Below are positions 21,948 through 32,965 of a stretch of 64,000 bases of DNA, piece by piece. A program made the position numbers and the translations under genes. Each line of letters starts with the position of its first letter. Position 1 is the stretch's first letter. Origin of the DNA: Coenobita brevimanus (lineage: Eukaryota; Arthropoda; Malacostraca; Decapoda; Coenobitidae); NCBI GenBank assembly GCA_032717465.1, contig JAVRFU010000140.1:147001-211000 (forward strand), written 5' to 3'. The notes beneath the pieces are model-generated. The model searched no databases. It was not told the DNA's origin and saw only the letters and a program-made list of their open reading frames with translations.

Positions 21948-22280
21948 TATAAAAGAAGGAAAAGAGGAGACATGATTATACTGTATATCATATACAGTAT
22001 ACTATATAAATGCATATCAGGGAAGGAGAAAATAGACATAAATAAGTATATAACCTATGGGGATGCATCAGCAAGAGGACACTGCAAAAAACTGCATAAA
22101 AAGAGAGGCAATAAAGATGTAAGGAAATTTAGTTTCCCAAATAGGGCAATTGGTCAGTGGAATTCACTACCGGATGAAAGTGTGTGCCAATACAATTCAT
22201 AAATTTAAGGATATGTACGATAAAAATGGTTTAAGACACGGGACAGTACGACTCATTCCTGTAAAGATACACTTAGGTAA
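21948..22280 (+). mobile_element. CR1-B LINE tail, right inner
   Basis: Plus frame: KCISGKEKIDINKYITYGDA and VRKFSFPNRAIGQWNSLPDE, then ttaggtaagaacacacacac as the 3' end and (CA)n tail. Mirror image of the left inner copy. Confidence 0.85.
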
Positions 22281-22354
22281 GAACACACACACACACACAC
22301 ACACACATACACACACACGACCCGGTGAATTACACACACACACATACACACACA

Positions 22355-22742
22355 CACATACATAAATGAAGACATGCTGAGAAGGATAATAACATCATTC
22401 ATTAGACCAGCCCTGGAATATGCATCAGTAGTCTGGAGTCATCTAAAAAAGCACATAGACAAGATTGAAAAAGTTCAAAAGGCCGCTACAAGATGGATAC
22501 CAAGCTTAAGGGACCTAAGCTACGAAGAAAGACTAAATAAACTGAATCTGCCAACACTACAGGAGAGAAGGAAAAGAGGTGACATGATAATGCTCTATAA
22601 ATGCATATCAGGAAAGGAGAAAATAGACATAAATGATTACTTAACATATGGAGAAGCATCAGCAACAGGACACTGCAAAAAACTGCATAAGAAGAGAGGT
22701 GATAAAGACGTAAGGAAATTCAGTTTCCCAAACAGAGCAATT
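22355..22742 (+). pseudogene. CR1-B LINE C-terminal fragment, right outer
   Basis: 133-codon frame from MLRRIITSFIRPALEYASVV to VRKFSFPNRAIE. It starts at the same CR1 position, against (CA)n, as the left outer copy, and is cut at 22,742 where unrelated sequence begins. Confidence 0.85.
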
Positions 22743-22745
22743 GAA

Positions 22746-23105
22746 CACCATATTATGGTGTTTGCAACACCTTAAACCTTCTTTAGTTATACTTTTCAAG
22801 TAGTGCCCAATTCTCTTGCTGTATGGGGCTACTCTTGGATCAGCATTATTAAATTCTTTAGGCAACTTACCTCACTCCAGTTACCTCCATATTCACTTAC
22901 CTCAGGCCTTTGCCGGTTCCACCTTTATATTTTGTAGTTTCCCAACCTCCTGTCACCCATCAAAGAAATACCAGTACTATATGACAATAGACCAGCTGGC
23001 CCACGCTTGTCAGCTCCTACACAAGTGTGACTAAATAAAAGAAAGTCATAATCCCACTGGCTGGGGAAGCACCCAAGCACCTTTCTTACCAGTTTATTTC
23101 TGTAT
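22746..23105. other. No gene recognised
   Basis: Begins with a small inverted repeat (aacaccatattatggtgtt, 22,745-22,763). No domain or splice structure I can support. Confidence 0.4.
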
Positions 23106-23107
23106 CG

Positions 23108-23470
23108 TGGTAGATGGTGGCGACTATCATCCACTCACTTGATGTATTGCTGCCTACTTCCTCCATAGCCTTTATCATTCTTTTCTGTGCCTGTCCTCCT
23201 CTCTTCCTATTTCTCCCATCTTTCCTGTCACGTCTTATTGCTTTTCTTTCCTTTACAGGTGGCTTTACATTGAGTGACAAACCAAATGATTTCCTGTAAG
23301 CAAAGAAACCATTTACAACGCTGGGTGGTAACCATATAACCAAACCATACATGCTCCCTACATGTCAACAAGTGGGTTGGTGGAGGGTTAGTGCCCCTCC
23401 CTAGAAAACAAATAACTCAAAGTCAAATAGCCACCCCTTACGGGATTATGGCGTCTGGCAATAGATAGAT
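23108..23470 (+). mobile_element. SINE S2: M1 module plus 5S-SINE body and RTE-A tail
   Basis: Starts with M1 (catccactcacttgatgtat to gctgggtggtaaccatataa), as in S1, but then continues into tgctccctacatgtcaacaa, gtgggttggtggagggttag and the RTE-A-like end ttacgggattatggcgtctg plus (GATA)n. It therefore lacks the tRNA-like part of S1 and instead shares its 3' half with the 5S-derived SINE at 38.4 kb. Confidence 0.7.
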
Positions 23471-26190
23471 TATGTGTGTGTATGCGCCAATGCAAGATCG
23501 TGCTAGAAGAGTGAGAGAAGAGTTCTGGACAAATGTGGAAGTGTGCATGGAAAAGTTTGGAAGGAATGAGAGAGTGTTTTTGATTGGTGATATGAATGGT
23601 AAAGTTGGTAATGTGAAGGTGGATGGAATAGTTGGTGGGTGGGGTGTGCCTGCTGAGATAGATGAGAATGGGAGTGCGTTAGTGGACATTTGTGCTGGGA
23701 GGTGTTGGTGATAGCCAATACCCTCTTCAGGCATAAAATGATCCACAGGTATACATGGCGAGTGATGAGAAGGGTGGGTGGTGAACTGAATGAAAGGAAG
23801 GTAATGATTGATTATGTGTGTGTGGATGAAAGGATGCGAAGATGTGTAAAGGATGCAAGAGTGTATAGAGGTTGGGGGAGTGGACTTTCTGACCACTACT
23901 TGGTGGTGGCCAGAATTAAGATGCAAGGAAGATGGAGGAATAGAAGAAGGGAAAGACGAGAGGAAGGAGTAGTTGCAAGGACAGTGGAAAGGTTACAAGA
24001 GGATGAGAAAAAGGCAGAGTATAAGAGAGAAGTGGAGGAACGATTGGGCAAATATGAATTGGAGCAGATGGGAGACGTGGAAGGTGTGTGTAAGATATTT
24101 ACAGAAGAAATATGTGCAGCATGTGATGTGGTGTGTGGAAGGAAGAGAAGATGGAGGGGGGTGCAAGGAACAGCGTGGTGGACTGAAGAGGTGAAACAGG
24201 CTGTGGCACAAAAGAAGAAAGCATACAATGAATGGATGAGAAATAGGGGCGTGGAAGAAGTTGAGAGGCGGAAGAGAGAGTTATATGTGGAAAGGAAGAG
24301 AGAGGTGAAAAGATTAGTAAGAGAGAGTAAGAAGAGAGTGGATGAGGAATTTGGAAGGAATTTGAGTGTAAAGTGGAGGGACTGTAAGAAAATGTTCTGG
24401 AGAGAAGTGAAAAGAGTAAGACAGGGTGGAAGTGAAGTTAGCAGGGGAGTGAAAGATAAAAATGGTAGATTACTAATGGAGAAGGGAGAAAAAGTGAGCA
24501 GATGGAGAGAACACTTTAAGGAATTGTTGAATGTAGAGGATGGAAGTAATGCGAGTATAAGTGGCTGGGGAATGGCTGGGAGAATGAGGGAGGTGAGAAG
24601 ACAGGAAGAAATCCGTAGGATAGAAGTTGTGGAAGCAATGAAGAAAGTTAAATCGGGGAAAGCCCCAGGAATTGATGGAGTGTGTGGTGAAATGCTGAGG
24701 CATGGGGGAGAGATAGTAGTATAATGGATGTGGAAGATGTGCAGATTGGCCTGGGAGGAAGGTAGAGTCCCGGAGGATTGGAAGTCAGGTATAATTATTC
24801 CCTTGTACAAAGGAAAGGGGGAAAAAGAAGTGTGTGGTAATCATAGGGGCATTTGTCTTCTTAGTATAATAGGAAAAGTGTATGGTAGGATACTTATAGA
24901 CAGAGTTAGAGAAAGAACAGAGAAATTAGTTGGAGAAGAACAGGGAGGCTTTAGGAAGGGAAGAGGTTGTGTAGATCAGATATTCATTCTTAGATCTTTA
25001 GTGGAAAAGTTTCTAGAGAAGGGAAAGAAGTTGTATGCGGCTTTCATGGATTTGGAGAAAGCATATGACAAGGTGGATAGACAAGGATTGTGGAAAGTGT
25101 TAAGAATATATGGAGTAGATGGGAAGTTGTTGAATGCTGTGAAGAGTATGTACGATGGTGCGAAGGCTGCAGTGCGTGTGGATCGTGAACTAAGTGAATT
25201 TTTCTCTTTGAAAGTTGGTTTGAAACAGGGATGTGTCATGTCTCCATGGTTGTTCAATCTGTACATGGATGGGGTAATAAAAGAGGTACAAGGTAGGGTA
25301 GTGGATGTTGGAGTGGCCCTGGTGAGAGAGGATAGTGTTTGGAAACTCCCTGTACTGTTGTTTGCAGATGATACTGTGTAGTTGAGTGAAGACGAAGGGG
25401 AGCTGCAAGGCTTGGTGGATGAGTTTGAGAGAGTGCGTAAGAAACAGAACCTAAAGGTGAATGTAGGGAAGAGTAAAGTGATGTAGGGAAGAGTAAAGTG
25501 ATGGTCTTTGAGAGAGGTGAAGTTAGTGAATGTACAGCGAGGTTGGATGGTGAGGAATTGGAAAATGTGAGTACGTTTAAGTATTTGGGTAGTGTGATGA
25601 GTAAGGATGGAGGTTTGGAGGATGAAGTGCTTGAAAGGGTACAGCAGGGGAAAAAAGGTTGCTGGTTCTTTGAAAGCAGTGATAAGAAACAGGGAAGTGA
25701 GCATGGAAGTGAAAAAGTTACTACATGACAGTATTGTGATACCAACTCTAACATACGGAAGTGAAGCTTGGACGTTGTTGGAAGGACACAAGTCAAGAGT
25801 GAGGGCAGTGGAAATGAGTTATTTAAGAGGAGCCTGTGGAGTCACGTGGAGAGACAGGCTGACGAATGAGGATATAAAGGAGCGTTGTGGTGTTGATGTG
25901 GATGTGATAGGAAGCGTTATGAGGAACACACTGAGGTGGTTTGGCCATGTGGAGAGGATGGAGGGTGAATGACTGACGAAGAGAGTGTATGTGAGTGAGG
26001 TGGAGGGGGAAAGAGGGAGGGGGAGGCCGAGGATGAGATGGAGGGATGGGGTGGAGAGGTATATGAGAGAGGGGGGTGTGAGTTGGGAGCAGGGGAGTGA
26101 AATGGCGGGGGACAGGGCGACTTGGAGGCGATTTGTTTGTGGCCACCCCAAACGGGATTGAGGCGTCTGGCGATAGATAGATAGATGATG
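23471..26190 (+). mobile_element. RTE-A LINE, longest copy
   Basis: About 2.7 kb, truncated only in the N-terminal part of the endonuclease, with complete 3' end GGGATTGAGGCGTCTGGCGA and (GATA)n. It sits directly on the (GATA)n end of the S2 SINE, so one element inserted into the other's tail. The coding content is described in the pseudogene entry. Confidence 0.9.
23472..26161 (+). pseudogene. RTE-A endonuclease-reverse transcriptase, nearly intact
   Basis: In order: APE endonuclease C-terminal half (FLIGDMNGKVG, GLSDHYLVVA), a charged linker (GTAWWTEEVKQAV), then RT blocks APGIDGVCGEML, NHRGICLLSIIGKVYGRIL, EEQGGFRKGRGCVDQIF, AFMDLEKAYDKVDRQGL (catalytic D), GLKQGCVMSPWLFNLY and LLFADDTV (catalytic DD). 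The tail is STFKYLGSVMSKDGG, PTLTYGSEAWTLLEG, RWFGHVERMEG, WRRFVCGHPKRD. Defects are few: a frame change near 23,700, TAA at 24,722, TAG at 25,379, a small direct repeat (aagtgatgtagggaagagta, 25,475-25,500), a frameshift near 25,655 and a TGA near 25,970. The low decay suggests one of the younger inserts in the window. Confidence 0.88.
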
Positions 26191-26289
26191 TAGCTTGTAT
26201 TATATACAAGAAATGTCACAATTCTTGTCATTGTAAAAATAATGTATGTGTGTCGAGCGCTAGTGAATTCCCAAAAGGAAGAACTGGAG

Positions 26290-27153
26290 CTTTTGAGAAA
26301 CAAAAGGCCAGATTATTATTATTATTATTATTATTACAAAAAAAAGCTGAAGTTAATTTCAGAATACCATCAAAAGAGACATTCCTATCACCAAGCATGA
26401 AGAACAGGCCTAAACAAGGATCAACTATCAGCCCTGCATTTAAAAACTATAAGTGGTTCCCATCACCACGTAAAACACAAGGTCCTAAGTACAAAAAAAC
26501 CATGAGAGACAAGACCTTTGCTCTTTCTTCGTCAGCCGCAATCCAGTTGCTGGAAGAGGAACGCAAAGCAAAACGAGCTTTAGAGCTCAAGAAATGCAAA
26601 AAAGGACTCCAAACTTCCCAAGAAAGGCAAGTCCGCTCAGACGTCTGAACCTCTGACTGCTTCAACATCAATGAACACTCTAGCTAAGGAAAATGGAGAT
26701 TCTTCCAGTGATGAATCACTAGAAGCCAGCATGGTATCGCTGGAAGACAGTGATGATGACTCAATTGACGTAGAAACTATGGCCACTGAAAATGCAATGC
26801 AGTTTGTAGATCTTCAACAGCAACCTGAGCAAGGATCGTGAGTTATAGTGAAGCTACCTGTCATTAACTCTACTTCCAGAGGTAGAAAGACTGTTACACA
26901 TAAAGCTTGTCTTGGTAGGGTAGAGAGAGTAGAAGAAGAGGGCCTTGAAGTACACTTTCTTAAGGAATTGGAAGCTAAGAAAGATCACTTTGTTTGGGGC
27001 AGTTCTGAAGACCTTTCTTTCCCAGTGACACCAGATGAAGTTTGTGTTATTCAAAATAAATGTATAACTGATGTGATTCAGGGTAGAACTGCTACGATTA
27101 AGGTTGAAAATGGAGTACTAGCAGCTGGGAAGAGTTGTCTAGGAATAGTGTAA
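26290..27153 (+). pseudogene. C-terminal relic of a transposase-like protein
   Basis: Frame 1 gives FKNYKWFPSPRKTQGPKYKK, SSSAAIQLLEEERKAKRAL (to about 26,605). A 1-nt shift then continues with KKGKSAQTSEPLTASTS and an acidic stretch (SLEDSDDDSIDVE). A TGA at 26,839-26,841, at a place where a Trp would fit, leads into VIVKLPV and GRVERVEEEGLEVHFLKELE up to CVIQNK. The Lys/Glu-rich helix, acidic spacer and final small beta domain resemble the C-terminal tail of pogo/Tigger-derived DDE proteins, but no catalytic residues are present. The identity is a guess. Confidence 0.4.
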
Positions 27154-27757
27154 TACCTGTAGGCCTATAATGTTTCTCTAGTGCGGAGTAAGTTTCATGC
27201 CAGAATGATCTTTGAAAGTAGTTTTACCTTGTATTTTAGCTTCCAGAAGCTATGCTTCATAGGCCTAGGCAGGCTAACTACCATGGTTACTTTTTCTTAG
27301 GAACATGATTAGTTTTGTTATTCGTAGGAACACATTTACTTTATATATTCTCAAGAACATGATTACCATAGTTCAAATTATTCTCAGGAATGTGGTTACT
27401 GGTAGGCTAACTAACATGATTATCATATTCTTAGAAACATGGTTAGTTTCCTTATTTATACGAACACTTATTTAAGTTATTCCCAAGAACATATGCAATT
27501 CAACTTACTTTCAGGAACATGGTTAGCCTACTAATTCTGAGGAACAAGGATAAAACTGCTAAGCTCAGCTATATATTGTATTATCATTATTGCAAGTATA
27601 TTAAACACTATTTGCATCCTCATTCATCATGTATTTCTTTTCCCCAGAAAATTTGCTTCTCTTCATTTCGTAACTAGGCCTCTAAGGGCAAGAGATAAAT
27701 ACAATTTTTTTGAAGGTTTTATGTTGGAAAATAATATCCTAGGGGGAGAGGGCTTTT
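27154..27757. other. AT-rich spacer with degenerate ~30-bp repeats
   Basis: Between 27,290 and 27,550 a phrase like ctcaggaacatggttag-ttattt recurs about eight times with irregular spacing (gaacatgattag, gaacacatttac, gaacatgattac, gaatgtggttac, aaacatggttag, gaacatggttag). No coding content. Confidence 0.5.
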
Positions 27758-27759
27758 TT

Positions 27760-29365
27760 TTTTTCTCTCTCTTTTTTTTTTTTATGCGAGGAAGAAGGAA
27801 CCAAAGGCCATGAGCCCGCAGTAACAGTTCCCTCCAAGAGAAAAACAAAATACAATAGAGAGCCAAATTCAAGATCCGATCATTTTGAGATGCCTGGACA
27901 CACTGCGTTTGAAAGACTGGAGATCATAGGCAGCAGGAAATACAGACAGAGGGAGACAGTTCCAGAGCTGACCTGTTGCATAAATGAAAGACTGGGAGTA
28001 ACGGTTAACTCTTGCATTAGAGAGTTGGACAGAAAAAGGATGAGAGTTTGCTGCCAGACGGGTGCTACGCGCCCGTCGTAGAGGTGGAGGAATGCAAGCA
28101 GACAGTTCAGAGGAGCAGTGACCATTAAAGTAGCGACAGAAAAGAGATGAAGATGCAACAGTGCGGCGAAGAGACAGAGGTTGAAGGGAGTCAGTAAGAG
28201 GAGGAGAGTTAATGAGACGAAAAGCCTTTGACTCCACCCTATTGAGAAGAGCTGTATGTGGGGAGCCTCCCCACACATGAGAGTTGTACTCCACACAGGG
28301 GCGGATAAATCCCCTGTATAGAGTCAACAATTGCGCAGGGGTAAAGAAAGAGCGGAGTCGGCTTAGCACACCCAATCTCTTGGAAGCAGATTTTACAAGA
28401 GATGTAATATGATCTTTCCAAGATAAGTCCCGAGTAAATGAAACCCCAAGCATGTTCAAGAATGATGCAGGATTAAGCTGAATATTATTAAACATTAGTG
28501 GGTATACCTGTGGAAGACTTTGTCAGGTTGATAGGTGTAAGAACTGAGTCTTAGATGCATTAAAGACAACCATATTATTTTTACCCCGGTCAGAGACACA
28601 AGCCAAATCAGACATTAGGTGTGCCACAGCCTCATCCCTTGCTTGTTGAAGTAACTGTTGAGATGGGCGTTGCGGGAACCGAATGGAAAGGTGAAGGGTG
28701 GAGTCATCAGCGTATGAGTGGATAGGGTTAGATGTACAGCTTAGAAGATCATTGATGAATAAAAGGAAGAGAGTTGGTGAAAGGACAGAGCCCTGAGGAA
28801 CACCACTGTTGATAGATCTAGGAGAAGAACGATGGCCGTCTACAACAGCGGCTATAGAACGACCAGAAAGGAAGCTAGCAATGAAGGCACAGATAGAAGG
28901 ATAAAAACCGTAGGAGGGCAGTTTGGAAATTAAAGATTTATGCCAGACTCGATCGAAAGCCTTTGAGATGTCAAGTGCAATGGCAAAGCTTTTGCCAAAG
29001 TCCCGAAAGGAGGATGACCAGGAGTCTGAAAGGTAGGTGAGAAGATTGCCAGTGGAGCGTCCCTGACGGAACCCGTACTGACGATCGGAAAGAAGGTAGT
29101 GATAGGAAAGATGCCTTAAAATTTTTCTATTGAGAATTGATTCGAAAACTTTTGAAATACAGGACGTTAAAGCAACTGGACGATAGTTGGAGGGTTGGGA
29201 GTGGTCACCCTTCTTTGGGACTGGCTGAATGAGAGCAAACTTCCAGCAAGAAGGAAAGGTACAAGTTAACAGACAAAGGCAAAAGAGTTTGCCTAGGCAG
29301 GGTGTAGGCACAGAAGCACAGTTCTTGAGAACAACACGAGGGACCCCATCAGGCCCATATGCTTG
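27760..29365 (-). pseudogene. Jockey-A LINE: RT and 3' end with poly(A)
   Basis: Two minus-strand frames. The first (29,311-28,523) holds RT blocks PSNYRPVALTSCISKVFESI, RQYGFRQGRSTGNLL, AIALDISKAFDRVWH (catalytic D), GVPQGSVLSPTLFLLFINDL and SYADDSTLHL (catalytic DD). The second (28,495-27,869) holds MLGVSFTRDLSWKDHI, RPCVEYNSHVWGGSPH and LWNCLPLSVFPA, ending HLKMIGS. A frame break at about 28,500 separates them. A poly(A) tail shows as poly(T) at 27,750-27,783. 5'-truncated at the start of RT. Two shorter copies lie at 2.36 and 8.87 kb, all in the same orientation. Confidence 0.87.
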
Positions 29366-29763
29366 AAGCCCCCACCTCTCCCCTCAAAGCAGCCTCCTGT
29401 GCATACCTTGGTGCCCCCATAATTTGCCTATAAACTCCAGTTTCTATAACCTGTAATCTATTTATATCTTCCTCTGTCACATCTATCACTCCTACTCCAT
29501 ATAATATTGATGGTATCACTATACTTTTCCAATAAGTTTTACCAATACGTAATCTGGAACAACTTTTAGCAATTACTGAGTATGTTGTGTTAGCCATTTT
29601 TCGTGCTTTTTCAATCATAATTTTCTTTTGTTCTCTAAAGAAGTTTCTTGTATCTTCTATTACCACTCCAAGATATTTTATCTTATTTTTTATTTCTATT
29701 CCCCCTATTTGTTCTGGCTTGTTTTTCATATTGAATATCAATGCTTGGCTTTTCTGTCTGTTA

Positions 29764-29907
29764 ATTTCTAGTCCGTATTCCCTACTTATTATTGTAACTC
29801 CTCTGATGACTTCTTCAGCCTCCCCAATGCTACCTGCCAAAAGTATACCATCATCTGCATAGTATAAAGATGTGGTCTTGAAATTATCATCTTTAAAACC
29901 CTTGTTT
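29764..29907. repeat. 144-bp direct repeat, left copy
   Basis: Matches 30,280-30,423 over 144 bp with about four mismatches. The two copies bracket the S2 SINE exactly, so they behave as a very long target-site duplication within family E. Confidence 0.88.
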
Positions 29908-30279
29908 GTGGTAGGTGGTGGTGACCATCATCCACTCACTTGATGTGGTGCTGCCTACTTCTTCCTTAGCCTTTATCATTCTTTTTCTGTGCCTCCCCTC
30001 CTCTCTTCCTATTTCTCACATCTTTCCTGTCACTTCTTATTGCTTTTCTTTCCTTTACAGGTGGCTTTACATTGAATGACAAGCCAAATGGTTTCCTGTA
30101 AGCCAAGAAACCATTTACAACGCTGGGTGGTAACCATATAACCAAACCATACGTGCTCCCTACGTGTCAACAAGTGGGTTGGTGGAGGGTTAGTGCTCCT
30201 CCCCTTAAAACAAATAACTCAAAGTCAAATGGCCATCCCTTAAGGGATTATGGTGTCTGGCAATAGATAGATAGATAGA
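29908..30279 (+). mobile_element. SINE S2 copy inserted in family E
   Basis: M1 module (catccactcacttgatgtgg to gctgggtggtaaccatataa), then ctccctacgtgtcaacaagt, ggttggtggagggttagtgc, and the end taagggattatggtgtctgg plus (GATA)n. Same structure as 23.11-23.47 kb. Confidence 0.8.
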
Positions 30280-30423
30280 ATTTCTAGTCCATATTCCCTA
30301 CTTATTATTGTAACTCCTCTGATGACTTCTTCAGCCACCCCAATGCTACCTGCCAAAAGTATACCATCATCTGCATAGTATAAAGATGAGATCTTGAAAT
30401 TATCATCTTTAAAACCCTTGTTT
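30280..30423. repeat. 144-bp direct repeat, right copy
   Basis: Right-hand copy of 29,764-29,907. It starts right after the SINE's (GATA)n tail. Confidence 0.88.
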
Positions 30424-31190
30424 ATTTCTTCTAACCTTTGCATTATTTTATATGTAACTAATTTAAACAGAGTGGATGATCCAGTACATCCCTGGCGTAT
30501 TCCGCTTGTTACTGGTAATGTCATCATATTGTTATCCTCTAGTTCAATTTTTGTTTTGTCTCCCTTATAAACTTCTGCTATTACATTAATTACATTTGGA
30601 TTTATTTTATATTCTACTAATAATTCTATTAATTTCTCCCTTTTTATACTATCAAAAGCTTTAGAATAGTCTATTGATATTACTACAAGTGGTTTCTTTT
30701 TGTGAAATGAGGTTTCAATGCAATATCTCAATATTAACAAATTATTTTCAATCCTCCCCCCCTCTGTGAATGCAGCTTGTGTTTCTTATTCCATATTATT
30801 TCTCATTAAATGCTCTTCAATACTCTCTCTCATGACTGCCATCAGCACTTTATATCCCACATTGTTTAAAGCAATTGGCCTCAATTCGCCTATCTTTGGT
30901 CTCTTTGTTTTTGGTATCAGTACTGTCTTTGTTTCTTTCCACTCTTCTGGCACTATTCCTTTTTCTACTACATTCTCTAGACATATTACTAAACAATCCC
31001 TGTTATTTTTGTTGTTGAGGAATGCTTTGTACATCTCTGGCTTAATTCTGTCCAGTACTGATACTTTTTTCTTTTTCATCCTTTTTAAACATTTGATCAC
31101 CCTTTCCTCTGTAACTGCCTTTTCTTCTGTAAATATTATACCTTTATCTACCTGAAATGCCATTTCAAGATGTTCTCTTATTTCTATACT

Positions 31191-31451
31191 ACACTGAGGT
31201 GGTTTGGCCATGTGGAGAGGATGGAGGGTGAAAGACTGACGAAGACAGTGTATGTGAGTGAGGTGGAGGGGGGAAGAGGGAGGGGGAGGCCGAGGATGAG
31301 ATGGAGGGATGGGGTGGAGAGGTATATGAGAGAGGGGGGTGTGAGTTGGGAGCAGGGCAGTGAAATGGCGGGGGACAGGGCGACTTGGAGGCGATTTGTT
31401 TGTGGCCACCCCAAACGGGATTGAGGTGTCTGGCAATAGATAGATAGATGA
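31191..31451 (+). mobile_element. RTE-A 3' tail nested in family E
   Basis: Plus frame RWFGHVERMEGERLTKTVYV through WRRFVCGHPKRD, then GGGATTGAGGTGTCTGGCAA and (GATA)n. It interrupts family E between NLRMIK and SIEIREH on the other strand. No clear target-site duplication was seen. Confidence 0.85.
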
Positions 31452-32221
31452 TTTTATCATCCTTAAATTATCTTCCTGTTCTAACCTCTCTTCCCTTCCT
31501 CTTCTTACTTGGAATTCTCCTCCTCTCTGTATCTTTTCTCTTACATTCTCATATTCCTTCATATATTCTTCCTTCTTCTGTCTATTCCATATTTGTTCTA
31601 GCTTGTTTTCCTGCTTTTTATATATATTTCCCCAGAACTTTCCTATTTCTTCCTCTAATCTTTCTTTCTCAAATTTCTTGCCATCTTCCCCATATACCAT
31701 CAACCTATTGTCCTCTTTCTCTTTCTCTCCTTTCAGCTTCTTCACATATTTCCAAATATTTTTATTATCCCTTTTATCTTTTATCTCCTTTATTATTTTG
31801 TCTTCATACTTATATATTTCATCTTTAATCAACTTTTGGGTTTTACGTTTTTGTTCCAGGTACAGGTTTTTCCACATTTCGTCCTCTTCCTGTGACCTGC
31901 ATTCCTCCTACATCTGTTATGTCTCTTTCTTTCTTTTACTTCTTTTCTTATTTCCTCTGTTATCCACACCGGTTCCTCCTTATCTCTTTCCTTTCCCATC
32001 CGTCTCCTATAAGTACCTTTCAGTACTCTTTCCGCTATGTCTTTCATCCTATCTATCTATCTATCTATCAGTACTGTATTATCAGAACATCCTTGAACTT
32101 TAAACCAGCAAGTCAAATCACATGAGCTGAGCACTCATTATTGCTAGGTGAGTGACAAATACACCACCACAAGGAAAACTGTCCAATCTCTGTTCACTAG
32201 AAGGTCTCTAGGATGAGTTAC

Positions 32222-32384
32222 CTGGTGAGGGGTGATGAGAGTACGTGGGGATGGAAAAGTGACAGTGATGGGAACGGCACAGCTCACAGTATCGGTATCA
32301 ACACTTGTCACCTTCACTGTCACGTTGGCTGCTACATTGCTTTGCCGATGTCGCAAGTCACTCACAAGAAATTGGAGTTCATAT
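32222..32384 (-). CDS. CadN: DN-cadherin exon: end of last cadherin repeat (block 2, exon 4)
   Basis: Splice acceptor gatccaaacag and donor CAG|gtaact. It completes a Thr codon from the previous exon and reads YELQFLVSDLRHRQ, then ANVTVKVTSVDTDTV and a hydrophobic strand. This matches the segment of insect DN-cadherin that closes the last extracellular cadherin repeat and leads to the non-chordate cysteine-rich domain. It ends in phase 0. The next expected exons (cysteine-rich region, first EGF, start of LamG1) are not found down to position 1. Confidence 0.8.
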
Positions 32385-32454
32385 CTGTTTGGATCAACGA
32401 ATGCAGATAGAAAGGAATGATACATCTTTCCTTAAATTACAGTAGCTCAGTAAC

Positions 32455-32600
32455 ACCGTATATCTATTGCCAGATGCCTCAGTCCCATATGGGATGGCCA
32501 CAAATAAATTGCCTCCATGTCGCCCTGTCCCCTACCATTTCACTGCCCTCCCCCCAGCTCACATCTTCCTCTCTCATATACCTCTCCACTCCATCAGTAA
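32455..32600 (-). mobile_element. RTE-A 3' tail scrap
   Basis: The run atctattgccagatgcctca followed by gtcccatatgggatggccac is the inverted RTE-A end. It lies in a cadherin intron. Confidence 0.75.
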
Positions 32601-32965
32601 TACACATACCATATTTAGACTACTTTTTCGGTCTTTTGGGCACATTTGTAGCTTCTATCAGGTGATGTGATGTGATGGCACATTGCTAGGTATGGGTACC
32701 ATTCTATCATCTGGTTGGAAGAAGAAGGGGAGCATTGGAAAGTAATAATGATAAGGGAAGAAGGGCTGTTACTTAATACTGTTGTGATAAAAAGTAACAT
32801 GCTATTTAATGTCATCTGGAAGCAGAAAGAAAACAAAGGAAGGTAATTTTGTTGGGAGAAAAGAACTGTTACTGGTACTCAGCAAGGACAAGTACTCACA
32901 TGCCATCAAGGTCTATCATGGAAGAAAGGATTGTTAACTGTTACTTAACAGGGACACAAACTCAC

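Larger units (their letters stand above)
21063..22745. repeat. CR1-B palindrome
   Basis: Two CR1-B pieces on the minus strand (21,063-21,580 and 21,617-21,946) are mirrored by two on the plus strand (21,948-22,280 and 22,355-22,742). A (GT)n block at 21,583-21,616 mirrors a (CA)n block at 22,281-22,353. The centre is at about 21,947 within cttttataatataaaag, with an essentially spacer-free junction. Arms agree at most positions with small indels near the centre. Confidence 0.88.
29366..32050 (-). pseudogene. Family E LINE with two nested insertions
   Basis: Minus-strand blocks, 5' to 3': linker EPVWITEEIRKEVKERKRHN (32,000), a frameshift, KLIKDEIYKYEDKIIKEIKD, then an RTE-A insertion; SIEIREHLEMAFQ, KVSVLDRIKPEMYKA, GELRPIALNNVGYKVLMAVM, LVVISIDYSKAFDSIKREKL (catalytic D), PVTSGIRQGCTGSSTLFKLV, SLYYADDGILLAGS (catalytic DD), then an S2 SINE; IKNKIKYLGVVIEDTR, RIGKTYWKSIVIPSILYGVG, VETGVYRQIMGAPRYA-like tail. 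The same family is more intact at 49.7-52.4 kb. The RT core follows the LINE pattern, but the SGIRQGCTGS and YADDG wording is unusual and the clade is uncertain. Confidence 0.82.
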
